DNA from: Anoplolepis gracilipes
Lineage: Eukaryota > Arthropoda > Insecta > Hymenoptera > Formicidae
Assembly: GCF_047496725.1 (NCBI RefSeq)
Contig: NC_132975.1
Span: 10,328,501 to 10,392,500 of the forward strand
Reading direction: 5' to 3'
DNA: 64,000 nucleotides
Both the position numbers and the translations under genes were made by a program. Positions 10,324 through 24,900 of this stretch are shown here, piece after piece. Below the pieces are notes generated by a model, which did no database searches, was not told the DNA's origin, and saw only the letters and a list, made by a program, of their open reading frames with translations. Within the stretch, counting starts at the first letter, position 1. Every line of letters starts with the position of its first letter.

Positions 10324-13300
10324 CACAAATTGTCTACAATTAATTATTTTAATTTAAAATAAATATAATTATGTATATTAGCTTATAATAATTCAAATGC
10401 TCGATTCTTTATAATTCAATTTATAATGAAATTCTGTAATGAAATTAGTTACATTTTTATCTTTTTTTTTAAAAACATATCTCTCTTTATTATATTTTCA
10501 TTGAAATATAATGTTTTTACCAGTGATATCTTTAAAAGGAATCAGTTTCACGCAAGTACCAACACTACATTATTTAGATAAAGTGCACCTATGCAAAATT
10601 GGTGCACACAGACGCAGCAATGTCTTTGAATATTCCTTCGTTTTTATTTATATAACTGTCTATGACGACCATGACATTTTGATATAGTACAGACTATAAA
10701 ACAACAATGCATGTGCTATTTGTTCTGCTTTACACAGGGAGAGGCTGACTCTCTGCAATGTTTAAAAAGAAGAGTTTATATATTTCCTTAATACAAATAT
10801 ATTACATTATATCTTCCTAGTGGAATAATCGGTCAAAATTTGCTATTGAGTTATGCAAAATTTATAGTAGATATATTTTTATCAATTTTTTTGTATACGT
10901 TTCCAGATAACTATATTTCAAGTTGTATTTTTGTAAATATTGTATTAACGAAAAAATAGAATTGCTACATAAATAAATTATTTGCATATTTATTTTTTTT
11001 TTTAGAGAGATTAAAAATTTTTAATAAAATTGAAAATATCAGTTTGCAGTAATTTTAGCATTATAAGCGATTATGCATATTCGTATATAATATTTACTGA
11101 TCACTATTAATTTTTATCACTTAACTGATATTAGTTTTTATCGCGCAACTGATTTTGACTTTTAGCTTATTATGTTTAGGTACTGCGTAGACTATAAAGC
11201 ATCATAAATTTTAAAAAATAAGATTTAGATTTTTAATTTGTACTTATACATCTTGATTATTACTTAAAAAATTTAAGATGGGTATTTTATCATTCTAGAC
11301 AGGAGATATGGAATGCGTAATAGTGGAATAATTCGTGCAAGAAAAAGATAATTTATATCTTTGCATATTGTTGTTCTGTTAAATTAGTATAAAACTCGTC
11401 CTTGTAATGAATTATGCAGGTATTAAACTGTTCACGTTTGTTGAATTATTAAAATACATAATCTCTGCAATGATAGTTGCTCACGATACGAAGTAAGCAC
11501 TGTGTGCAGCGAGATAACCAATTAGTATCGCGAAAAATAGATAATGAATCGATTTGACTTTATATACCCTTTTAAAAAGAGAAACAAAGCATATTAAAAA
11601 TGCTAGTAGCATTATTTAAGTTTGTTTCGCGTATTGCCTCCTCGGAAAAAATTCTTTTGTATTTGTATTGAGCTATATTAACATTCAATATGAAGTTTTT
11701 TAATAATCTAATTTAATAAGATTTTTCAACCTTGAATTATTAGTTTTGAAACGGTAATAATAGATGATATTAATAATTTTATATATATATATATATATAT
11801 AGTTATATAAACAAATTTTAATTAAATAATGAACAATGCTTTCTGTATGATATTATGCGTTAAATCATTTAGTGACAATATAACTTCAACTTATAAATAA
11901 TGTTACAATCTAACAAAAAATATATCAGTGACAATTTAGTGTTTTATTCAGAGCATTAATTATATGTTCTGTAAAATTTACAAAATATAAATACCGTGAA
12001 GCGGTAATATTGTGATATTCTTATATCAATCTGCTTCCCGGTTTCCCCCGAGGAGATAACGATAGTTTTTATACCCTGCTCAATGTTTTAACTTAATACG
12101 AAAAGCGGCGATATATTAGACTCGGCAGTGACGATAATGCCAACCACTACTAAGTAATCTCGCTGTATAATAGATGACACGATCATTCCCTATGTCGTCA
12201 GAATAATTAGGATATAACTTTCATATTTTTTTAAGAGTGTTAGACAAAGTTAATGTGAGAGAAATGTGAACGAGGATATATACTAGTTTCCGATAGTCGA
12301 TTTCCTCGCATTCCACAACAAGCGCTTACTAGTAGTCGTTGTAGTAGTTATCTTTGGTATGGGTTTAGGCGTATCATCAACAATCAAATGCGCGCACACG
12401 CGCGCATGTAACAGTGCTTTTTAGTATCAATTAAATACAGTTATGAAAGTCCAAATGTTTTCAATTACTGTTAGCGACCTTTGACTTTCAAGACCGTTAC
12501 CGATTGATAAAGCTTATTTCGTAATCATAATATGTAATGTTATCTGCATTAATAATGTTAAATATGAGAGGCACGCGTAAGCTTCCAATGAACTGTGCGA
12601 ACGACTAGTTCAAGAGTTTATGGCAAGGTGAAAGATGAACGGCTCGGTTTCTCTCTTTGAAATGTATATATCTTCTTCATTCATACACACAAAACCGATC
12701 TTATCTTTTCTTAAAGGAATCTGTCTTCTCGTCTCATGCTATTTAATCCCCAAAGTGAATTAGTGGTTATAAAATATTTTGTTTGATTTTTATGTTAATG
12801 GTTATAGGCTATTATAGCCACAAAGATTGCATTTTATGTAGAAGATATTTTTGTAAAAATTGAGGAATTTTTGGAAAGCGATCTATTGACTCTATATTAA
12901 AAAGTATTGAATTCGCAAAGGTATTCGTCAAGTCCGTTTAAGGATATTAATTGTAAGTTCCGAGATACAGGGTAATGAACGAACATTATATACATATAGA
13001 GATTTACTATGATACGCGAATTTGGCTGTGTCTATCGCCGCCTTGATCTTAAATATCGATCTACCTACCTGACTGATTTATCTGTTTAAAAATATCGCCT
13101 TACTAGATGAATTTATAAATTCCTAATCCAAAGAGGCCGATATAGTCTTAGATGTATTTTTCAATATGAGGTCAATATTTGGTATAACTTTATAATCAAA
13201 ATTATTATTCGTTAAAACTAATTGACTCAAATGTTTGATTCGTGTTATTTAATTTCAGAATATTTTACATTGATTTAATTGTCTCTTTTGGTATGAATTT

Positions 13301-14382
13301 TTTCTTTAAAAAATTACATTTTTGTGCTAATAAATAAATCGAAATAATTATCGCTATAAATCAATTGAACTTGATTGTACATATATTGATTTTTACAAAA
13401 TCTGTTTTTGATTAATGATTATATATACAAAGAATAAGGTCATGAAATCGTCCGAAAAAATCTTTTGCACGATGCATTTTAGTTCTGGCAGCGTTCCTGA
13501 ACTTCTTAGTTTGTGGAATAAAGAACTATTTTGTTTCTAATGTACATTTTTTTCGATAAGATCAATCTTTGTTGATTATTCATTAATTTTATTAAGAAAG
13601 TATGTAGCACTAATAGAATAATTTATTTTTATTGTAAATCTTGATTCATCGATAAACGCTTCGCCGAAAATCATTTGATGTTTATTCTTATATGTATATC
13701 GATAATATATTAGGTCATATTCTACTTAAATTGTAATTGAGTATTATTCGAAGGGCATAAGGCAAGAAGAATAAAATCCCTTTTTTATATAATTATAATT
13801 TTCTTCGGATATAATACTATATAAAATAAACTCACAATATGAAAGCCAATTACATGAAAAAAGTTAATAGATTTTAAAACATTCAACTCTTATTATGTCG
13901 AGTAACGTATATTTGATATGTTTAATAAATTATGTTTATTAATATTTAATATTTAATTATATATATATATATATATATCAGTGATATGAAGAAAATTTGA
14001 TAAATCTTGCGTAGTTAAATGATAAATCATATAGTAATAATTATAAGCAAACTAAAATGTTATCAAATATTAACAGAATATGACATTACAAATTATGGCA
14101 TCAAATCACGCAAGTTCTTTAATTATGGCAGACGTTGTGTTCCGAAATTATTGAAACTTCTCATATAAATCATACAAATTGATTTCATTATATTAAATGA
14201 TAATTTTTTCTTACAAATTTTTTTACTAATATAATTAGAAGATAATTTTACAAGTGGACTTTAGTTCTTTTACCTGTGCCCTTTACGATTACTAAACGCC
14301 AGTCATAGTCATCCTCGCGCTATTCAAATCAAAAGCATCGCGCCAAAAGACACGATTAGGAAAAAATCGAATTTTTTCAATT

Positions 14383-14403
14383 AAAAAAAAAAAAAAAAAA
14401 AAA
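14383..14403. repeat. A-tract of 21 bases
   Basis: A homopolymer run. There is no adjacent retroelement coding sequence to suggest an insertion tail. Confidence 0.85.
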
Positions 14404-16670
14404 CCGTTTTTACAGAAAATGTAACACGGAACGGGCAACGAAAACATGCTCTTAGACGCGGAAATAACGTAGCATAATAGGCAACGATTTTAATGCCTCT
14501 TCGACTGTTCTTCCTTTTTCCCATCGTTTGCTCCATACGTGACTTCGTACGTTTAGTTCTATTTTTACTTAATTTCGTTCGTAAATAATTAGATCATATG
14601 ATTAATAATTTTCTATCTTTCCGCGCGCGTGCGCGCCTTTGAATACGTGTATATGTGTGTGTTTAATTAATTATATGTTCGCGTTCTTCCTAATATAATA
14701 CTATAACATTACAGGACTATATACAATCAGAGTAACAGCGTTATTTATTGTTATTATTATTTTGTATTAATAATATTTCATTAATATTATATATTATTAT
14801 AATTATTATACTCATTATTATTCTTCTCACACACACGCATCTCTAATCTAATCTTTTTTTTTCATTAGATCGGCGCGCCCGCGTCCTGTTACTTATTTAT
14901 ACGAAGTGCTTAAGGCGCAAAGTATATAACCCGTTGTATCCTATTGTAAAATTCGTTACTAGGATGCGAAAGTTCGAGAGATTTAACCGTAGGCCTTCTC
15001 AGGCGGTTCAATTGTTTTATCGACGACGCACATGCAATTACTTTGCGTGCTATTATTTAATAAAAAAGAAAAAAAACATAAATTAAAAAGAATGGAACAA
15101 ACTCTCTTTTGTAATCTATTATTTGCTTTGTCAGAAACACTAGTCGAGTTTTAATACATCTTGATTTAATTAAGATTCATCTAAGAAAGCTTCTTGTAAA
15201 ATCTTGCAAAAAAAATGTTTAAAACAAGTGAAATTATCTTACTTTTCCAATAAATCCATCAGTCTTTCATTGACTGTTTCAACTTTGAAAAAATTTGACT
15301 TGGGATATATAATGGACCACTAATTTTTAATCATATCCATGTGTTTGTGTGTCTGTTTTCATGTGTCGCTTGATGTCGCTCAATTTTTCTCGGCTCAAAT
15401 TTCTCCTTGTTTTATTCAACAATCATATCATCTTTGCATAGTTATTTCTTTTTTTCTATTTTTTTTTATCTTTCTTTCTATAAGAAACGTATGTCTCCCA
15501 CTTTTTTTCGTAGTAAACTGAGAAAATTTTTATAAGTGCAAAACAAATACACATTTTAAAAATGTGACATATTTTTAAAATGGCACTTGTAATTTTTTGA
15601 AATGGCTACAATATTTTTTAGTTTTGTAATAATTTTCAATTATTTTTAGCTATTTTATTAATAATTATTTTTATAATTCTTTGATAAATAATAAGTCAGA
15701 CAACATAACACAAGCTGAACGAAAATAAAGAACAAAATGGACCAAAATAATAAAAATATTATTAAATTAAATAATTAGACATTAAATATAGATTAAGAAC
15801 GCTAATTAGGCCAATTATGGCTATAACTGTGACTTTAAAATCTGTACATTATAATTTCTAGCTATTCGTTCCGACAAATTCAACAATATGATCGATTAGT
15901 CGATTATTGGCATCATGTCACAAAAACTACATAGAAGATGTGCAAGACTTTCAGTAAATATTTCAATGTCTTTCCATATAAAAAAAAAACTCTTGCAACA
16001 TTTTGCATTTTGTGCCGTACTTACGATAACTTGATAATACTCCAAATTTGCACCATTTTTCAAAGATTTCGAACATGTTATCAATATGTATCTATTGTCA
16101 ATTTTGTATTGTCACAAATAATGTGGTTGTTGAAATTTTTTGATTTAGTATTTTTTTAAACTACTCAAACATTTCTTGAAAATTCTCTAAATATTTAAAC
16201 ATCATGATCAATATTTTATTATTTTATTACAAGTTACAAAGCTGATAAATTGGAGCCGGAGAAATAATGGCAACACATGTTCTCAAGTTTTTTCTTTTCT
16301 TTTCTTGTCATATAATTGTCCGTCTATCCACGACGAGACATAGTAACATCACTTCGATTCAATTAGTCGATTACAAATTAAGCGATGTTACTATTAAATT
16401 ATTGCACATTGAACGAACAATTACCGTTGAGTCTTCATATACTGCGTGAGAGATTCTTTTCTTTTTTATAAATGTAATATAACGATTTGAAGATTCACAT
16501 GTCCTACTTAATTATGAATTAACGCGCTTCTCTTTATACGCCCCGTCCTTTTTTTCTATTATGTTTCCATGTATACGCTCATACATATCCTCCGTGCGTG
16601 TGTGTGTGTATGTGTATGTATATAATTCGTGTATTTATATATAATTATAGAATATATATGCAGGATGTCC

Positions 16671-16947
16671 CGCATTTTTATCATATCTTCTTTCTGCAAA
16701 TTGATAACTTTAGCGCTCTTTTTTTGTTAATAATGGCAGATTGATCAATAATTTTCAAATTATAAAACTTTTAGTAAATAAATATTTTTATTTTATATTT
16801 AATATTAAGTGGATTTATTTGAATAGAATTTTAATTAAAAAATTATTTTATCATAATATTTAAAAATAAGAAATATAAAAGTTGTTTCAAATTGATCAAA
16901 GAATTCGTGGATGAAAGAAACTAGCGTAATACTAGTGTGACATCCCG
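16671..16947. mobile_element. MITE-like element with CAGGATGTCCCG / CATCCCG ends
   Basis: The left end is CAGGATGTCCCGCAT and the right end GTGTGACATCCCG. Both are flanked by TATG, a possible target duplication. About 277 bases, AT-rich and non-coding. Terminal similarity is limited to roughly a dozen bases. It has the same tip style as the elements at 24645 and 3810. Confidence 0.5.
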
Positions 16948-17029
16948 TATGCAAAACAAAAATATTTATTTATTTATTTATTTATTTCTATATAATATTA
17001 ATATATATTAATATTATATATTTTTATTG

Positions 17030-17071
<42 letters not shown>

Positions 17072-18856
17072 TATGTTTCTCTCACATTAGTGCCTATTTA
17101 TTGTTAGTTAAGGAGGAATGTAGTCGTAGTGGTCATGATAAGTTGAGCGAGATAAAGAAATTATTTAAGCCAGCCGGCACATTTATTATCCGTTATCCGA
17201 CCGATAAATATATAACGGAAAACCCCATAAATTTTCAACTTGGTGAAAAAGTACAGTTTTCCCGTGCTCTTGGAGTTCAACGTAATTACGATTAGCTAGG
17301 CCTTTCTTCATCGCGCTTATGGCTAAGATTATAAGTAGTTCTAAATGTTCTCACATTTCTCCTCATCTTTTCAGTTATTTCGGTTATAATTAACATCGCT
17401 TAGGCTATTGCTCATAGGCGAGTTGCTTAACTTCTGATCTGGTTAATTATTTCAGTACTACGTTTGAATCATGATAATATCAGATATTTATTACAATGTC
17501 CGCCTATTGACAGCGACATCAGCAACCAATTCGCGTTTACGCGTCGATGCGAGTCGTGGATATTCGTGTTTAGGATCTTGACGAATTTTGATTGCTCTGA
17601 GATGTGTGAATGCGTAAAATGATGCGGCAGTGAATAATATATTAATGACAAATCGCTGAAAGAAAGAAGAGAATAAATGATATTTTAAAGAATCGATACT
17701 TCTAAAATTATCGTTATAACTCGTTATATATTAAATAAATAGCAATAAAATGAAAGAATTTTCAATATTTCCAATATTTATCCAATATATATACGCGCAA
17801 TCTTGTGAATTCAATCTACAGTCGCACGTTTTACTACGAAAATCATCTGTCTTATATTTAACTTTACAAGAATCAACCGCTACACAAATGCACACTTTGC
17901 GAATGGGCGAAAATGCTGAAGAACCACAGTCTTCGTGAAACTTAGCATCGAGAGGATTAATTATTCAGACAAAAACTTTTTTAATTCGTCGGTTCCGCGA
18001 ACTTTAGGCCACAAAACGCATGTGGGGAAAAGTCTAGCTTAACCTTCCGTACGCGTCGGAGCGTCGGACATACTTGATTTTTATCTCGCGAGGACAAAAA
18101 GAGCCTACAAAGGGCCGAATCTTCCTCGGTAGCCTTTTAACTACAGTATGCAATATATCTATAAAATACGCTCTTCCTATTGACATTAATTGCATTCAGC
18201 AGAAACAACTGTTGCAATGAGTAACCGTAAAAATAAAAACCGGGCTTTTTACTACCGCCACACTTTGTTTTTTTAGTATCTTAACAGTGAATTACCACGA
18301 TTACCATGTAATGATCTTAGCCAATTATAAAAATTATAAATTATCAATTATGAATGATATAAATTAGATACAATTTTTTTTATCGCCACACTGTGAGTTA
18401 CAAAGCCACTGTGTCCCTCGGTATTGCAATTCGACACCTCGTTTGAGCGCCGTGAATCGAGCATAAGTTCGTCTCCTGCAGGATTACTGAAGGATAACGC
18501 GGAAATCGAATCGACCCGAATACTTAGAAGATAGATTGAATTCTCTCAAAGATATAGAGTCGCGCCTATCCTATTTAATTTATTCCTTAAATATACTCTT
18601 TCAAGCGTAACTATTTTTATCGTCAGATACGCTACGATGATTGTATATGCTTCGGGGCCTCATATCATATTGTCGCGAGATATAATCTTTCAGTATAATA
18701 TTTCTAGTGTAGGTAAAGTCACCCGCGATGTCATCGGTCAATTGACGATTTGACAGTCGACGGTGTATTCGGTTAAAGATATCAACAGATTCGCAGGAAT
18801 CGCTCATATATATATATATATTATAATACACGGTAGAATATAATACATACGTTTTA

Positions 18857-18917
<61 letters not shown>

Positions 18918-20209
18918 GTCACTCTCTGTGCTTCCTTCCCCTTATCGGGAATCAATTCCTTACGACAAACATGTATATTGTCCCTGCTTCTCCGTCATTT
19001 ACGTACATACATAAAAGTGTTTACGTGGTTTAGCGGAACATCAACAATTTACTTTATAAGGCCCAAATATTGTGCGCTACTTGTTCAATCAAATACGCGA
19101 AAGAAGTTTCTTTTTTTTTTTTTTTTGTTTTTTTTTCTTTTTTGTGTGAATCTGCGCCCTCGGTTCGTTCGATCATGCTCGATCCACGGAGGGCGCGTGA
19201 CCGCTTTGATCGATAATCAGTGCTAAAAACCAAAATTATCAAATAAATGCTAAAAGTGTAATTTAATTCATTAATTTGTAAAATAAAAGACCTTTCTGTT
19301 TCGAAATTTTAAAAAAAATTTTATGGTTACAAGAAAAATTATTATCAATATAATGATTTATCAATAAATTATACTTTTCTATTTATTACATATATCCATC
19401 TTGTTGCAATTTTGATTATGTGAAAGTATAACATATTATTTGCATATAGTAATAACGATAAGTAATAACATTTTTTGCATTTGGTGTAATTTAATTGAAA
19501 ACATGAATTACAAAACTCACAATAATTTTTATCATTACTTGCTGCGTATTTTATCTTATATCAAGTGATAAGTAGTATTAATGCAACATTAATTTTCTTT
19601 AAATAACAGTTTTATTTTTTATTTGTAGAATAATAGTCACACTTGTAAGAGAAACAAATTATTTTTGTAAACTAGGTGATCGTTTTTAAATGTATATTGT
19701 GTGACATGTTATATGAGAAAAACATCTCCACTTTTCTGACTTACTTTTTCAGTCATTCTTATGTAAATACTTCACCTTATTTATTCTAAGTTCACAATAC
19801 TAAAAACATTCTTTTGTGTCATACGTATTCTGAGAGGTACAGTTAATAAAAGGATCTTAAAAGTAGAAAATAAATTTAAAAAATTAATATCTCGATGTAT
19901 ACGATAAGAAAATAATCATTATTTATATATGCATGTATTATGAAAATAATATGAAAAGGTGATCAAAATGCATCAAAGATTTAACATTATGATGGGATTT
20001 GCATAATGGTTCAAATTTTTGCATTTTTTAATTTTCAAAGTAGAATCTACTGAAGAAATCTCTGATACTGAAGAATCCCTTTATAAAAACGTTCATAATA
20101 TTCAACTCTAGCAGATAATTTAGATTGTCGAATAATGTATCGCTTTCAGTAGAAATTATAATTATATCAAGGACAAATCTTTGATATTGAAGATCTTCAA
20201 TCTAGAAAC
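16948..20209. other. Intergenic DNA, no gene seen
   Basis: AT-rich with several (TA)n tracts and a slightly GC-richer patch near 17950-18500. The plus frame 17101-17295 has no recognisable motif. I see no exon or RNA gene. Confidence 0.5.
18860..18916. repeat. (TA)n microsatellite
   Basis: A pure TA tract of about 57 bases, the longest in the window. Confidence 0.95.
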
Positions 20210-20813
20210 AATCTTCGCACTGATTATCTCTCGAAGCCATTAGCGCCACTTTTCGACGCTCAGTTGGTAATTAAGGCGAAGACCACCGCAACTCGAGCGA
20301 GAGATTCAAGCGAAAAAGCGAACGTTCTGAACGTGCTCGTTATCCGAGCCGCAAGTCCGGCTCGCGGTTGTTCCGAGTCCGGATCTTGACAGTGTCAAAA
20401 TCTTGACATGACTTTGTCTACTCGATCGCAAACGATACAGTATCTCGATCTTAGAATTAGAACCTGAAGCCTAGCCGGATTAGGTCCAAGGTTAGCGATG
20501 CCATCGTCGATCTAGCTGTGCTGACGAGACGTTGGCCACCTCTTCTCGAAATCATCAGACACGGAGACAGACTCCAGATACAGGAACAAATCTCCCTCGC
20601 AGCAACGTAGTGAACGCCGATTCTCCGCGAGCTTCGAGTGTACCATTGATTATCCCGTTCTTTCTCTTCGTGAGCTTTCATTTCTCTCCCTTTTGCCGAC
20701 GATACAATAGACAAACGATGCGCGTTGAACTATGGGAGATTCTCCGGGATTTTCCCTCTAGAATGCCTTGTGTCAGATTTGTCCTTTCCTATCTTCCTCT
20801 AGATCCACGGCCC
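20210..20813 (-). other. Probable NELL 3' UTR and downstream flank
   Basis: A GC-richer block immediately after the NELL stop codon, continuous in composition with the last exon, so it is probably transcribed 3' UTR. I could not fix a polyadenylation site. Open frames on either strand here have no recognisable motif. Confidence 0.4.
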
Positions 20814-21569
20814 TCAAGTGGCGCTGTCGAGGACAATGGACTTTTTGTTATCTTTACGACGACCGACCAGCTGACGAATTTGCGCGGAGATGCTCGTGGA
20901 CGATCGGTCGGTCTCTTCGATCGTTGAGGTAGCCATGACCACCGCGAGAGTTGGGGATGACGACGGGGACAACGACGAGGAAGAGGAAGAAACGGTGGCG
21001 ACGCCGTGACGATTGACGGTGTTCGTCGACTGGCTGCGTCGCGATGGCGTCGATCTGTCATCGTTGAACGTCTCAAGCGGTGTCCTCGTCGTCGTCGCCG
21101 ACGATGTCGTGAACCGTTCTGACGATGACGTCGATGACGTCGTCGAGTCTCTGACAAACTCTCGGTATCCCGTAGTCGACGATGCTTGTTGCTGTTGTTG
21201 CAATCTAATATCATGATAGGCTTCTCTCTGTTGAGTTCGCGACGTGGCAAAACCTGTTGCCTGATCTCCTCTGAGATCGTGAGGTTGCTCGTTGCTGATG
21301 TTGAAGGATGGCAAGTAGTGCGAGGGCGACGAGACAGTGGTGCTCGCGATGGAAGTGGTGACGACGGTAGTGATGGTGCGTGTAATGCCGGATGTGCCGG
21401 TGACCGTTGGTAGAGCTGCTTTCGGTGCACCGTCGACCAACGACTGGACCACAGAGTCCGATGGATGATGTACGAAAGACTCAGGAGCAGCGATTGGAGG
21501 CCGTTGTTGCTTGTCGTCACCCAGATCGCCAGCGCAGCCGTAATCGTAGCTGCAGCAAAGCTGCCCGTC
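20814..21569 (-). CDS. NELL: NELL coding exon 13: end of VWC5 and long low-complexity tail
   Basis: Residues 867-1117. The acceptor cttcgtag joins CECK to DGQLCCSYDYGC in phase 0, closing VWC5 as in vertebrate NELL C-termini. The frame then continues for about 239 residues rich in Ser, Thr, Arg and Gln, including a run of five Gln and a seven-Ser-like stretch, before TGA. The exon is GC-rich compared with its flanks. No domain or membrane anchor is seen in the tail. It lies 5.9 kb from exon 12. Confidence 0.85.
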   Translation of the reverse strand, partial: DGQLCCSYDYGCAGDLGDDKQQRPPIAAPESFVHHPSDSVVQSLVDGAPKAALPTVTGTSGITRTITTVVTTSIASTTVSSPSHYLPSFNISNEQPHDLRGDQATGFATSRTQQREAYHDIRLQQQQQASSTTGYREFVRDSTTSSTSSSERFTTSSATTTRTPLETFNDDRSTPSRRSQSTNTVNRHGVATVSSSSSSLSPSSSPTLAVVMATSTIEETDRSSTSISAQIRQLVGRRKDNKKSIVLDSAT

Positions 21570-21937
21570 CTACGAAGAGGTTCGTGGGAGATTGGGTTAG
21601 CCACGGCGGAGGGAATTAAAAGATTTTTCGTTGTTGATTTGATTCGCACACTTCGGGTTAGAAAGTCTTGGTTGGCGCGACGTACGAGAGAATGCGATAG
21701 TGTAGTAAGATACAGAGTACGTGACGTGTGTTGAAAACTAAAAAAACGCAAATATAAGAAGGAAATGAGTAGAACTTGTGTTTATCGAGAGTTAATTTGA
21801 ACGAGTGTTTTGAATAAAAGAATGGAATATATTTTTTTATCATTTAGAGTTCTCCTTTGCAATAGTGAAATATTGCAATTAATATTAATATAATTAATAA
21901 TAATAATAATTTATTTTCTAATTTTTGTCCATTTCAA

Positions 21938-21990
<53 letters not shown>

Positions 21991-24900
21991 CATTGTGTGC
22001 GTTCTTCTTCTATAATATTATAACATTTTTTATTTAATTATTTTTGCGTAAAAAAATTTTATTTTTTAATAATATGAAAGAAAATTGATTAAATGCGCAT
22101 TCAATAATAGCAAAATTTGTGTATTCTTCTAATATTTTAAAAAACTTTGTTTCTTATATTTTATATTTTCTTAAATGTTGGAAAGAACGCTAGCATATAA
22201 TTTAAATAGCAAGTGGTGTTCTCGCAATCGATTGTCCGGCGGGCCAAGACTTTCCGACCTGTAGTGGAGAGGCAGGTACTTGTTCACATAGTATGTAATT
22301 CATTGTTTCGTAGAACAATACCGCATCAGTTCCGCCGTGGCGAGATAATAAACCAACGTGCAAAAATCCGACCCCCGTTTTACTTCCCTTGAAACTTTCC
22401 TTGCGATGTCCCTCGCACCCGTATCGGTGACGCCATTTTCTCTTTAGTATAAAGAGATGACTTGTAAGTGGTTACGATCACAATTACAGTAACTGTAAGG
22501 ACACTCATGCTGACATTCGAAGGGGGGAGGGGCAAAACAATGAATTTCCATAATATGTCTTTGATACCTGGCGACAAATCTCTAAGTTTTTTACTACTTT
22601 CCGTTACGATTCTGGCGAGATATCTTTCTACATAATGTGCATATAAATATTTGCACATTACGTTATCAATATAAAAGTATACTTGAAAATAAATGTTTAA
22701 TATTTTAATAACAGAGATTAAATACTTTAATAAGATTTTAGTTTAAACACATAAATTTTGAAATTATTTTCTTTATATGTAATTTTTATCTTGCCAGAAT
22801 CGATGTTGGATAAATCGATACAAAGAAAGAAAGAGACCTCTTGGTGCTTCTATCAAATCTCGAATGTAGATCGGAGGAGGGTGCAGTGGAGGCTCAGGTG
22901 CGACAACGATTCGATCAAACAAATAAAAAAATAAGAAGAAAACACACTCAAAAAAAAAAAAAAAAGATATAGTCACGAATCCAAGACGCAGTCCGCGTAT
23001 ATGTGTTGTGTGCACATGTGTGTGTATGTGTGTCTGCCACCTCGTGCGCCATGCTCCTCGATCGACACGAGAAAGACCCGCCGATCGAACGAATTGCCTT
23101 CTCTTTTATCTTTTTGCATGAACGACCGTGCGTCTCAGAGTGTGTAAATCAAAAAATGACAGGATGTGATGCGCAACGTTTGTGAGGGAGAGAATAGGTG
23201 ATAGAGTGCGTAAGGTGTATTGACACATGCAGATTTTGAAAAACGTGCAGTCGCGGCCGAGATATATAAGATAGCCCGTCCTATTCTCGCTCGATTCTTC
23301 GACAAGTTCGTTGAATGCAAAGATAAGGAACATGCAAATTGTTTTTTGTGTAAAGAGATTTTATATGTATTTATTTAAAAAAAAAAAAAAAACATTCGTC
23401 TATTTTAAATAAGAAATTAGAAAACGAATAAAAATAAATTAATTATCTATGTATGTGTATTATTGAAATGGTAAGATTTAAAGAATACAAAATGAACCAG
23501 GAGCAATGACGGTTATCTAAAACATCGATTAATCTGCTTAATAAATAATTAAATATTAAATTTCTTTGGCGAATATTAATTTGAAATCTCTTCGTTCTTA
23601 GATAAGGAAAGCGTCAATATCACGTCGAGAACATTTCTCTTTCAAACGCGACGAGATGCACATGCTACGTGCTTGTGATACATTTATATATTCATTATCG
23701 AATAATAATAAGCGTGCGACGATCAACGTAGTGATATAGGTTGATTACGGGTTCTAAGATACTAAAGAGAAAAAACGAACTAGTAGAAAAAGAACTACAG
23801 TATCAAGCGAGGATACGAGACACGAAGATATTTAAAAAAAGCAAAAGTATAAGAAAGAGAGAAAGAGAAAATATAAAAATCTAAACTTAAAAAAAAAGAA
23901 ATAGGCAGAAGCAAGCGTGAGGAAGACTAAGAAAGCACTGGAGCACTCCGTTAGTCGTAGTACATTAATCGGCAATAAAGACAGAAGAGAAGAGGCAGGT
24001 AGTAGAGATTATAGGTGAGGTAGAAGTGACGTGATTACCGATGCACACAACACGCGCTATTGCTCACCAATTGGGCGCAGTACGGCACCTGCAAGGATAC
24101 CCATTGTTAGGCTATATGAGATTAGTCAGTCACGGGCAAGGTGGCGGGGTTAATTTACAACAGCATGATCACAGGCAGACAATGTTTCCCCGATGCGACT
24201 TCCACCCTTCCCCTCTCCTTCTTCTATGTTCATCCCTTATGTCGCCCCCGCGTGACCAGGACCTCTCTGTTCGCCGCGCCGATCCATATCCACGATCGTC
24301 GCGGCTTAGAAGATCGATCCGATTGGCCCAGACGCCGGTAGAATCAGCCGAATTCCACTGCAGTGGTCCCCCGGCTAATCGTCGCCAATATCACGGATAA
24401 GATCGTACTGTTCGCTCTTGATTGAACGTTTGATGAATAGAGCACTGACGTCGGCGATCAGGCGATTCGATCGCGGATCGGATCGGCGGGGTCAAGATCG
24501 TGGTGCACCCTCGGTAACTGTGAGGTCAGGTCCGCTTTCAATTAATCGTCGCCGGACGATAAACATTAATAAAATGATCCATGCAGGGCCGACCCGAAGC
24601 ACGCGCAATCGTGAGATCTCGATTCGATCTCGATTTGGCATATACGGGATGTTCCGGATTTATTTATGTTATCTTTCAGCCACGGATTTTAAGAAAGTAT
24701 GATTTCTTGCTTTCAATAGTCGATAGATAGTAAAAAATTAGTTATCATTGAAACCAAAAGATTTTTTAGTATTGAGTTAACAAATTCAATTCATTTCATT
24801 AAAAGGATTTAATTCGTTCTTGGAAGATTTAAAAAATTTAATATTAAAAGTTAACATTTTTATAAACATTGTTTTTCTATTCGACATGTGTTAATAAAAA

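Larger units (their letters stand above)
8437..16670. other. AT-rich intergenic DNA, no gene seen
   Basis: Between the phosphatase 5' end and the NELL 3' end. Open frames here are short and look like shadows of AT-rich or simple-sequence DNA. It holds (AAT)n, (CA)n, (TA)n and A-tract repeats listed separately. I recognise no exon, tRNA or other RNA gene. Confidence 0.5.

Noticed and set aside
20532..20927. 131-codon plus frame over the NELL 3' end
   Set aside because: Shadow of GC-rich antisense DNA; the minus-strand exon has domain and splice support while this frame has none.
24041..24400. 119-codon plus frame in NELL intron 12
   Set aside because: It starts with ATG and has balanced composition, but no recognisable domain or splice context; listed only as a GC-richer island.
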